From positions 1-5,256 of the forward strand of contig JAGACY010000137.1 of NCBI GenBank assembly GCA_017613855.1: a DNA stretch of 5,256 nucleotides. The letters are read 5' to 3'. The notes under the pieces are model-generated. The model ran no database searches. It had not been told where the DNA came from and worked only from the letters and a program-made list of their open reading frames with translations. This DNA comes from Pseudomonadota bacterium. GTDB lineage: Bacteria; Myxococcota; Bradymonadia; UBA4248. This document shows, in pieces, positions 1-5,248 of the stretch (position 1 is the stretch's first letter; every line of letters starts with the position of its first letter). Made by a program: the position numbers and the translations under genes.

Positions 1-626
1 CCACCGGTTCCTCCTGTGCCGCCGACACCAAGAGTAATCTGGTTCGCATAAATATTAGCTTCTGTGTTCACTGAAGCAATCCAGATACCGAATGCTCCGC
101 CGCCGGCACCACCACCGGCTCCAGCTTGACCACCACAGCCACCGGCACCGCCGCCGCCGCCGCCTAGAGCTGCGCCACCATTGCTTCCGGCACGGCCGGA
201 AGTTCCGGCCCATACGCCGTTGGTGACCGTTCCCTGTGATGAAGAACAGCCCTGACCGCCGCCGCCAATCGAACCATTGTCGCCATTTTTGCCATCTGAA
301 CCATTGGCATAGCCGCCGGATGTACAGTCATATTTGCAATAGGCATAGTGCTCTTCGTGGGCATGCGTGTAGGAATTGTTTGAACCACCTGCACCATCGC
401 GGCTTGTGTCAATATAATCCTGTGTCACGCTTCCACCTTGGGCCGTCGCTCCCGGACGTCCGTTTGCCGATTGACAATAGGAATTCTTTCCGCCTGAACC
501 ACCTTGTGTTGTTTGACCTTCACATGTCTTGTTGGAACACTCGCGGCTGTCTGTGCCATTGCTGCCATCATTGCCTGTCTGGCCCGAATCGCCTTCTTTT
601 CCGCGGCCGCCATCGCCTGCACGACC
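1..626 (-). other. Gly-rich low-complexity region with collagen-like triplets (residue 854 to window edge)
   Basis: Gly-rich sequence starts right after a beta-helix strand. Residues 862-879 are six uninterrupted Gly-X-Y triplets (GKE, GDS, GQT, GND, GSN, GTD). Farther on are GGSGG, GGGG and a run of six glycines at 1008-1013, encoded by five GGC and one GGT (147-164). Cysteines are sparse here (883, 888, 904, 950, 954, 980, 1017). The segment FGIWIASVNTEANIYANQIT (1032-1051) looks like a further beta strand pair between Gly-rich stretches. Such alternation is common in Gly-rich loops inserted in myxococcal beta-helix proteins. Confidence 0.75.
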
Positions 627-3185
627 GGCAATAATGGTATTATTGACAATATATATATTGGATGAGGCACTGGCGAGGAAGATGGCATAGGTATTACGTC
701 CCGAACCTCCAACAGAAGCCATGCTCTCGGAAACGTCGTACCCATTGATGGTAAATCCACTCACGATGGTCTTACGGCTCAGGGAAGGAATATATATAGT
801 ACCCGGCTGCGAATCATCCTTGGGAGGCGGGGCTGAGATTAAGGTCGGATTCAATATAATATTGCGGGATTTAAAATCTGCACTGTAGCCGCCATACATC
901 CGGACACCTGATTTCATCTTGACCTGCTCAAGATAGGTCCCGGCTGCCACCAATATTGCTGTATGCTTTTGGCTATTAAAGGCATTAATCGCTTCCGAAA
1001 TCGTTCTGTAGGGATGTTCCATTGTCCCCAGGGAAACATCCGATTGGGCACTTACAAACAGGGATGAAGAAATCTGGCCATCAATGCCATCACAATCCCG
1101 ATCAATGTAGGAACTGGTTTCTGTCGGCCATAAACCAAACATGTCGGGCTCATCCATGCCGCCGTATATAGCCTCACCACATTCACACCCGTCGGCGGTA
1201 ATGCCATTCACATCGTGATACTGTACCTCAAGTTTGCATACCCCATTGACACAGGTATGACCAGAACTGATCCTGGAACAGTCACTGTCCTGAGTACAGG
1301 ATGTTGATGGCATTTCGCCGGTTTCTGCAACACAATAGAAAACCTGGCGATCGCATTTCATGCCGGAACCACAGCTCTGATCGTCCGTACAGCGTTTGCC
1401 GAAAATCTCTTTCTCAAGCTTGCAGCCCGTAAATTGACAGGCATAATTATTGTTCTGAAGTAAACAGGCACCTTCTGCATGCAATTCCTTGGCTTTCCAA
1501 CGGCTTGGACAGTCTTCGTTGCATTTCCCGCAATGCTCTTCTGCATTGTATCGGCCTAATTCATCCACAAAATCTTCGTCGATTTGACCATCACAGTTGT
1601 TATCCTGCCCGTCGCAGACCTCAACCGTCAAATCCTGTGCACTGCAGGTACTCCAGGCATAGACATCTTCCTCAAGTTTTTCGCAAGTCTGTCTCCCCTG
1701 GCACATGTCTGTCCCTGAACTCGCCGTGCAGTTGCGCACCATGTCGAGCTTGGATTCATCACAGCTGCAGCTTTCACCTTTCGGAATACAGAGTTTTTCT
1801 CCTTCACTGACTTGGCAAATATAGCCATTCGGGCAACAGCTCTGTACACCCACCATGCCCGTACATCCTGAATAGGGGGAATTCTCACTGCAGCTCTGAA
1901 GACAGTGCGTGCCAAAATCACCACTCAATTCCCGGCAGCGGTCGGTATAAACATGGCAGTCACTGTCCGTTCCGCATGCCTGACATGCCGGGCTTTCCAA
2001 CTTAATGCAGGAGACAGGATTCTCATGGGGATAGGGATAATAGCCGGGGTTACAAAGCTTGGGCACACAAACCGCAACACCATCATGAACTTCGCATGTT
2101 GCTGCATTGCTTAAAACCTCGCCATTCTCATCTGTTCTCAAATCGGACAAAAGCGTTTTACACGAACTGCCACATGAACCGCAATTGTCAACATCGATAT
2201 AAAGACCGTCTGCATTGACAAATGCTTCGTCTATTATTCCATTGCAGTTATCGTCGACACCATTGCAGATTTCGCGCTCTGGATCACCTGCATCGCAATG
2301 CCAGGAATAAAGAGTCTCTGTTTCATTGGCTGAACACTGCCAACGCCCCACACATCCGCCTAAATAACAGATGGGGTAGAGTTCCCCCTCTTCACCAAGT
2401 TCACTGTAATCCAATCCAGGGTCAAAACTGTCGATCAGGCCATCACAGTCGTCATCTTTGCCATTGCAGATTTCAGCTGCTGGGGTTTGGGCATCGCAAT
2501 CACTCCAGACATATTCGCCATTCACCTGGGAACAATAGGACCAACCCGCACAGACACCGAATTCATTGTTGTTCGTGCAGGCACGTCCCATACCTTCTTT
2601 GCCTGCGCCGCATTCACACGTATTGTCGAGCGGAAGACACTGGGCATACGAGGCACCATCGCGTTCATACATCTGGCAGGTGTAGCCTGTGGGGCACGGC
2701 TCGAGGCTGCAGTCCTGAGCACAGACGCGGCCTTCTTCAAGCTCAACACATAAATCCCCAACAGCATTGCAGTGACCGTCGACGGCACAGCTTAAACACA
2801 GACGTGAAGGCGTTTCTTTTACGCAAACATGGGTGTCGCTTGAAAAATACTCCGAACCTGTCCACGCACGACAAGACCATCCTTCTTCACAGTCATTGCC
2901 GGTTTCACATTTGGTCGAACAAACACCCCCATTGTCGGGGCCTAATGGAAGACAGACACCATCAATACATTCGCGATGGGAAATACAGGATTCTCCAAAC
3001 TCTCGCTCGGGGACGATCCAGATTTCCTTTGACATATCTACACAAACGCCATCCGTGCAGACCTGGTCTTCATTACAGTCAAAACGTGTGGCACACTCAC
3101 ATTCTCCGCGGTCCTTGCAGTTCGAACTGCAACCATAAACTGCTGCAATTGCCGCACAAATCAACAAAAATCTTGTTTTACTCAT
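1..3185 (-). CDS. Large cysteine-rich surface lipoprotein with MopE-type motifs, DUF1565-like segment and Gly-rich region (3' end outside window)
   Basis: Partial gene: the ATG is at 3185-3183 and 1061 codons stay open to the left edge. The start is supported by GAGGT six bases upstream and by a signal peptide directly after it. Residues 1-18 are a short basic and hydrophobic leader ending VYG, followed by Cys19, so lipoprotein export and lipid anchoring are predicted. Residues 19-698 contain 81 cysteines. MopE-type motifs (Pfam Cu-binding_MopE, PF11617) lie at 240-253, 307-320 and 524-537, each CxGxDxxCxGxID; a degenerate one (YIDRDCDGIDG) is at 693-703. Residues 709-768 resemble DUF1565 (PF07602), with HPYRTISEAI, ILVAAGTYLEQV and GVRMYGGYSADF, the usual entry to a right-handed beta-helix. 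From about 854 the chain is Gly-rich with collagen-like triplets. Such architectures are known from Myxococcota surface proteins; the molecular function is unknown, and metal binding is only implied by the motif name. Cysteine spacing suggests disulphides in an oxidising compartment. Confidence 0.93.
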   Translation of the reverse strand, partial: MSKTRFLLICAAIAAVYGCSSNCKDRGECECATRFDCNEDQVCTDGVCVDMSKEIWIVPEREFGESCISHRECIDGVCLPLGPDNGGVCSTKCETGNDCEEGWSCRAWTGSEYFSSDTHVCVKETPSRLCLSCAVDGHCNAVGDLCVELEEGRVCAQDCSLEPCPTGYTCQMYERDGASYAQCLPLDNTCECGAGKEGMGRACTNNNEFGVCAGWSYCSQVNGEYVWSDCDAQTPAAEICNGKDDDCDGLIDSFDPGLDYSELGEEGELYPICYLGGCVGRWQCSANETETLYSWHCDAGDPEREICNGVDDNCNGIIDEAFVNADGLYIDVDNCGSCGSSCKTLLSDLRTDENGEVLSNAATCEVHDGVAVCVPKLCNPGYYPYPHENPVSCIKLESPACQACGTDSDCHVYTDRCRELSGDFGTHCLQSCSENSPYSGCTGMVGVQSCCPNGYICQVSEGEKLCIPKGESCSCDESKLDMVRNCTASSGTDMCQGRQTCEKLEEDVYAWSTCSAQDLTVEVCDGQDNNCDGQIDEDFVDELGRYNAEEHCGKCNEDCPSRWKAKELHAEGACLLQNNNYACQFTGCKLEKEIFGKRCTDDQSCGSGMKCDRQVFYCVAETGEMPSTSCTQDSDCSRISSGHTCVNGVCKLEVQYHDVNGITADGCECGEAIYGGMDEPDMFGLWPTETSSYIDRDCDGIDGQISSSLFVSAQSDVSLGTMEHPYRTISEAINAFNSQKHTAILVAAGTYLEQVKMKSGVRMYGGYSADFKSRNIILNPTLISAPPPKDDSQPGTIYIPSLSRKTIVSGFTINGYDVSESMASVGGSGRNTYAIFLASASSNIYIVNNTIIAGRAGDGGRGKEGDSGQTGNDGSNGTDSRECSNKTCEGQTTQGGSGGKNSYCQSANGRPGATAQGGSVTQDYIDTSRDGAGGSNNSYTHAHEEHYAYCKYDCTSGGYANGSDGKNGDNGSIGGGGQGCSSSQGTVTNGVWAGTSGRAGSNGGAALGGGGGGAGGCGGQAGAGGGAGGGAFGIWIASVNTEANIYANQITLGVGGTGGTG
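882..1061 (-). other. DUF1565-like beta-helix entry segment (residues 709-768)
   Basis: The segment LFVSAQSDVSLGT, HPYRTISEAINAFN, TAILVAAGTYLEQV and GVRMYGGYSADF follows the DUF1565 pattern of a Gly-Thr/Pro-Tyr-Thr-Ile start, a helix ending in Ala, a beta strand ILVAAGTY and a YGGY turn. In known proteins this leads into a right-handed parallel beta-helix. Later strands such as IVSGFTINGY (807-816) and IYIVNNTIIAG (844-854) fit this fold. No catalytic residues are recognisable. Confidence 0.7.
1422..1703 (-). repeat. Short cysteine module around MopE-type motif 3 (residues 495-588)
   Basis: Counterpart of residues 278-378, overlapping the end of long-module copy 2. It contains CDGQDNNCDGQIDE and then HCGKCNEDC, with the same 20-residue gap between the acidic motif and the CxxC element. 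The repeat unit therefore extends past the MopE motif in copies 2 and 3, while copy 1 lacks the CxxC element after its motif. Confidence 0.72.
1575..1985 (-). repeat. Cysteine module, copy 2 (residues 401-537), ending in MopE-type motif 3
   Basis: This is the second copy of the long cysteine module. It runs from CQACGTDSDC to CDGQDNNCDGQIDE. The first gaps (x2, x5, x6) and the last ones (x6, x1, x10, x8, x5, x12, x9, x6) match copy 1 exactly or within one residue. A longer loop with an adjacent cysteine pair (Cys450-Cys451) lies in the middle. Protein similarity between copies is mostly limited to cysteines and neighbouring Gly, Asp and aromatic residues, so the duplication is old or the module is a widely shuffled one. 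Confidence 0.8.
2052..2354 (-). repeat. Short cysteine module around MopE-type motif 2 (residues 278-378)
   Basis: The spacing C278-x5-C284-x12-C297-x9-C307-x6-C314-x20-C335-x2-C338-x3-C342 is identical to C495 through C559 further along the protein. After a loop of different length, x8 and x4 gaps also match (C364-C373-C378 against C574-C583-C588). The motif is CNGVDDNCNGIIDE, followed by NCGSCGSSC. A 'CGxCgxxC' element after the acidic motif is a familiar companion of MopE-type motifs in myxococcal proteins. Confidence 0.75.
2427..2798 (-). repeat. Cysteine module, copy 1 (residues 130-253), ending in MopE-type motif 1
   Basis: This stretch begins C-x2-C-x5-C-x6-C and ends in CNGKDDDCDGLID. 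Its cysteine spacing matches residues 401-536 almost throughout. Identical gaps include C-x2-C, x5, x6, C-x3-C, C-x5-C, x6, C-x-C, x10, x8, x5, then x9 and x6 into the motif; differences are confined to a few loops, and copy 2 has one additional cysteine pair region. Shared residues include GY.CQ, VWS/AWS and E.C.G.D. This indicates internal duplication of a disulphide-rich unit of roughly 125-135 residues. Confidence 0.8.
3132..3185 (-). other. Lipoprotein signal peptide of the large protein
   Basis: Residues 1-18 have a basic start (MSKTR), a hydrophobic core (FLLICAAIAAV) and end YG before Cys19, which would be the lipidated residue. Tyr at -2 is not the common choice in a lipobox; Val at -3 and Gly at -1 fit. 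The residues after Cys19 (SSNCKD) begin the cysteine-rich part at once, with no long tether. Cys10 also lies in the core but has no suitable -1 context. Confidence 0.8.
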
Positions 3186-3190
3186 AAGCA

Positions 3191-3195
3191 ACCTC
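3191..3195 (-). promoter_or_regulatory. Ribosome binding site of the large lipoprotein gene
   Basis: On the minus strand GAGGT sits at 3195-3191. Five bases separate it from the ATG at 3185 (six counted from GAGG), which is normal spacing and supports this start. Confidence 0.75.
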
Positions 3196-3274
3196 ATTTG
3201 GCATAACACGCCACATTCTTACCATATCAGATATTGCTAAAAGATGCATTGTTCTTGTGTTTGGGGGGCGCTTT

Positions 3275-3472
3275 TTTGGTTCGGGGCGTTGCACGCCCTC
3301 CGAACCAAATACAGCTCACACAAGCGGCTATCGCGATGCGATACGCCGCTTTGCCTGTGCTTTTTGCCTTTGGCAAATGCGCACAGGCAAACATGATTGC
3401 GAACACCGTCAGGTTTGAGTGCGCCCGTTTGGTGAATAAAACTATTGTTCACCGAATGATGTGAATCGCAAT
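3275..3472. repeat. Cluster of four consecutive stem-loops: candidate palindromic element or structured RNA
   Basis: Hairpin 1: TTTGGTTCGG (3275-3284) pairs with CCGAACCAAA (3300-3309), with an inner GGCGT/ACGCC stem, a 2-base bulge and a 3-base loop. Hairpin 2: AAGCGGC (3322-3328) with GCCGCTT (3345-3351), continued by TATCGC/GCGATA, one bulged C and a GAT loop. Hairpin 3: TTGCCTGTGC (3351-3360) with GCACAGGCAA (3381-3390), enclosing a TTTGCC/GGCAAA hairpin. Structure 4: ATTGCGA (3396-3402) with TCGCAAT (3466-3472), enclosing a 9-pair stem 3428-3436/3448-3456 with one G-T wobble. None has a T-run on its 3' side on either strand, so these are not ordinary terminators. Strand and function are unknown. 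Confidence 0.6.
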
Positions 3473-3510
3473 GCCATATTGAAAGACGATGCCTTCGAAA
3501 ACCAATTTTT

Positions 3511-3539
3511 CTGACTTTTAGCCTGGGTTGTGATACAAC
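3511..3539 (+). promoter_or_regulatory. Candidate promoter of the right-hand lipoprotein gene
   Basis: CTGACT (3511-3516) is followed, after 17 bases, by TACAAC (3534-3539) with an upstream TG giving an extended -10 (TGATACAAC). Each hexamer matches the sigma-70 consensus at four of six positions. The -10 lies in a perfect small inverted repeat, GGTTGT-GAT-ACAACC (3526-3540), which could be an operator or chance. The implied leader would be about 70 bases. Confidence 0.3.
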
Positions 3540-3604
3540 CATTGCTGGTCTGTGGGGCATCTATGCATCCATTGAATAGTTGAATAACATTTCCTCTGAT
3601 TTCT

Positions 3605-3608
3605 GGAG
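3605..3608 (+). promoter_or_regulatory. Ribosome binding site of the right-hand lipoprotein gene
   Basis: GGAG ends eight bases before the ATG at 3617. It favours this start over Met7 (3635), which would also shorten the signal peptide and remove its basic residue Lys4. Confidence 0.75.
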
Positions 3609-3616
3609 TTTCAAAC

Positions 3617-5002
3617 ATGTACAATAAACTGACTATGATTTCTCTTGGTGTGCTCATCGCTGCATGTGTTTTGCCTGCATGCGGAAAGAAAGACGCCGGT
3701 TGTAAACTCGATTCTGAGTGCCCGAATGGGCAGATTTGCCGCAATATGAAATGCGAAGCTGCTCCTGCTGCCAACGAAGGACAAAAGGAACAGGCTGCTG
3801 AAAATACCGATGCTGCTAAGGATAATGCTGACGCTGCTAAGGAAAATGCTGATGCACCCAAGGATGATGCTGCAAAACCCGAGGCCAAGCCGACAACACC
3901 TCAGCAGATTGATCTTGCTTCCTATGGGGACAACAAAAACATTAAGCTCGAAGATCTTGGTCTGGATATCGATTACATACTGACGGATTCGATCAATCTC
4001 CACGATAATACCAAACTCGAAATCGCACCGGGTGTAACCATCGATATGCAGTCCTCCAGTGCAGGTTTTGATATTAATGATGATGCTGCCCTAATCGTCA
4101 AAGGTACTGCAGATGCTCCGGTCATCTTTAAATCTACAAATTCTTCGGTTTGGTCTGGATTGCGGTTCTCATCCAAAAATAAAGATAACGCCCTCAATTA
4201 CCTTCAAATTCAAAATGCCGATGGTGAAGAACATGTCATCGGATTGGACTTCGAATCTCGCATTGCGATGGATCATGTCACTCTGGATGGATCAGCCAAT
4301 GATGGTATCCGGGTGGGCGGAGATGCTAAGTTTACAAAATTCACAAATAATACCATTAAAAACTGCAAGGGGTATCCGTTGGTTTTGGATTCCTACGCAC
4401 ACCTTGGCATGATTGGCGATGGCAATCAGTATGAGAACAATAAGCAGTTTATTCGTATTAATCCTTACACATTCGATAATGTACAGGAAGCCGTGATTAA
4501 AAAACAGCCAATTCCCTATCTTCTTGCAGACGGCATGAATGTGGATGGGGAATCCGGTGCTTTAACGATCGAACCCGGTGTGGAATTTGTGTTTGAACAT
4601 GAAAAGGAAGCTCACATTGCTGGTTCGATACAGTTGAAACTGGAAGGCACTGCTGAAAATCCTGTCATTATGCGCGGTATGACGGATGAACCTAATTTCT
4701 GGCGTGGATTGATCATTGATTCGACACGTCCTATCTCTATTAGCGGTCTTGTATTATCTCAGACTGGTAACGGTGAAGAACCTTCTCTTAATATTCGTAG
4801 TGAAGCCAATATCACGCTTTCGAATATTGTGTTTAAATCGACTGAACACAGATGCATGGAGATTGCCGGTGGGGCAAAAGTGATTAATAAAGGCGGCTTG
4901 ACCTTTGAAAAATGCGGCAAAGGCAACATCTTTGATAACCGCATTGAAGGCGATGATGACAAAAAGGTTATCGCCGATCTTCCCGTCGCAGCAGCTGAAT
5001 AA
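3617..5002 (+). CDS. Predicted lipoprotein with four-cysteine motif, heptad-repeat linker and two-lobed beta-helix
   Basis: Complete gene of 461 codons ending TAA. Residues 1-21 form a signal peptide (Lys4, core MISLGVLIAACV), and LPAC places the lipidated residue at Cys22. Cys29-x5-Cys35-x5-Cys41-x4-Cys46 follows (CKLDSECPNGQICRNMKC), a small disulphide motif resembling the Dickkopf-like cysteine motifs frequent in myxococcal lipoproteins. Residues 50-97 are an Ala/Lys/Asp/Glu/Pro-rich linker with three heptads. From about 100 the chain is rich in short beta strands and Asn/Gly turns typical of right-handed parallel beta-helices (pectin-lyase-like fold), with two similar lobes at 119-205 and 300-388: LEIAPGV/LTIEPGV, VKGTADAPVIF/LEGTAENPVIM, SSVWSGL/PNFWRGL. 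No catalytic residues are recognisable, so a binding or structural surface role is more likely than polysaccharide cleavage. It is transcribed divergently from another lipoprotein gene and is probably monocistronic, since a terminator follows. Confidence 0.92.
   Translation: MYNKLTMISLGVLIAACVLPACGKKDAGCKLDSECPNGQICRNMKCEAAPAANEGQKEQAAENTDAAKDNADAAKENADAPKDDAAKPEAKPTTPQQIDLASYGDNKNIKLEDLGLDIDYILTDSINLHDNTKLEIAPGVTIDMQSSSAGFDINDDAALIVKGTADAPVIFKSTNSSVWSGLRFSSKNKDNALNYLQIQNADGEEHVIGLDFESRIAMDHVTLDGSANDGIRVGGDAKFTKFTNNTIKNCKGYPLVLDSYAHLGMIGDGNQYENNKQFIRINPYTFDNVQEAVIKKQPIPYLLADGMNVDGESGALTIEPGVEFVFEHEKEAHIAGSIQLKLEGTAENPVIMRGMTDEPNFWRGLIIDSTRPISISGLVLSQTGNGEEPSLNIRSEANITLSNIVFKSTEHRCMEIAGGAKVINKGGLTFEKCGKGNIFDNRIEGDDDKKVIADLPVAAAE
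3800..3862 (+). repeat. Three tandem 21-base units encoding a heptad (residues 62-82)
   Basis: Units at 3800-3820, 3821-3841 and 3842-3862 encode ENTDAAK, DNADAAK and ENADAPK; a shortened fourth, DDAAK, follows. The DNA units are clearly alike (GAxAATxCxGAxGCtGCtAAG type), so the array arose by tandem duplication. The product is a charged, Ala-rich tether between the cysteine motif and the beta-helix, and could vary in copy number without breaking the frame. Confidence 0.8.
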
Positions 5003-5020
5003 ATTCACTTTGTTGGTAGG

Positions 5021-5053
5021 TTGTGTGCGGCAGTTCTGCCGCACACAATATTT
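5021..5053 (+). terminator. Probable intrinsic terminator of the right-hand lipoprotein gene
   Basis: TTGTGTGCGGCA (5021-5032) and TGCCGCACACAA (5037-5048) form a perfect 12-pair stem with a GTTC loop, 18 bases past the stop codon. The trailing TATTT is short and weakly U-rich, so termination may be incomplete or the hairpin may mainly stabilise the mRNA 3' end. Confidence 0.7.
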
Positions 5054-5057
5054 GAAT

Positions 5058-5070
5058 GTTTAACAAAACC
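5058..5070. repeat. 13-base direct repeat, copy 1
   Basis: GTTTAACAAAACC, followed by an A-rich stretch (AAATAATAAGG). An identical copy lies at 5236-5248. Confidence 0.6.
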
Positions 5071-5235
5071 AAATAATAAGGATATGGTTAACCAACGTGG
5101 ATACGCAAAAATCCAAAGTCTATGTCATTTCCTTGCTTAGAGCTTTGATCTTGGAACTTTGAATGCTCAATTCCTTCTCTAAGCTCCAGGCTCCAAGTCC
5201 GAATGGAGTAAGTTTTGGGTAAAAAATCCACGCAC

Positions 5236-5248
5236 GTTTAACAAAACC
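5236..5248. repeat. 13-base direct repeat, copy 2
   Basis: GTTTAACAAAACC, identical to 5058-5070 and again followed by A-rich sequence (TAAAAATA), which reaches the window edge. The start-to-start distance is 178 bases. Confidence 0.6.

Larger units (their letters stand above)
3186..3616. other. Divergent intergenic region, no credible protein gene
   Basis: These 431 bases separate two divergent start codons, so both promoters must lie here unless an upstream transcript overlaps. Nearest the left gene is an AT-rich stretch with the small palindrome ATATCAGATAT (3224-3234); on the minus strand it overlaps a weak extended -10-like TGATATGGT without a good -35. The centre (3275-3472) is a cluster of stem-loops. 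The right part holds one candidate promoter and a ribosome binding site. Open frames across the centre on both strands have no ribosome binding site and overlap the hairpins, so I do not call them genes. Confidence 0.7.

Noticed and set aside
164..1924. Several minus-strand frames of 60-111 codons within the large gene, at 164-412, 425-760, 1358-1546 and 1628-1924
   Set aside because: All share one alternative frame of the same strand as the large gene and have no ribosome binding site or domain. They are products of its codon bias.
2222..3187. Long plus-strand open frame (321 codons) opposite the start of the large gene
   Set aside because: It lies antisense to a well-supported cysteine-rich lipoprotein. 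Its product is rich in His, Arg and Cys, as expected from reading complementary codons, and has no recognisable domain.
3221..3249. Promoter for the large gene (extended -10-like TGATATGGT on the minus strand)
   Set aside because: No acceptable -35 hexamer lies 16-18 bases upstream, so I mention it only in the intergenic entry.
3275..3309. First intergenic hairpin as a transcription terminator
   Set aside because: The stem is strong, but on the plus strand the T-run precedes the stem and on the minus strand an A-run follows. No gene ends nearby.
3234..3560. Overlapping open frames on both strands across the intergenic hairpins (plus 3234-3464, minus 3237-3560)
   Set aside because: They cover the inverted repeats and have no clear ribosome binding site or recognised domain. 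They are better explained as palindromic DNA left open by chance, though an alignment showing protein-level selection would change this.
5084..5140. Small frame from ATG at 5084 (18 codons)
   Set aside because: The purine-rich stretch is only about three bases from the ATG, and the peptide is short with no distinguishing features.
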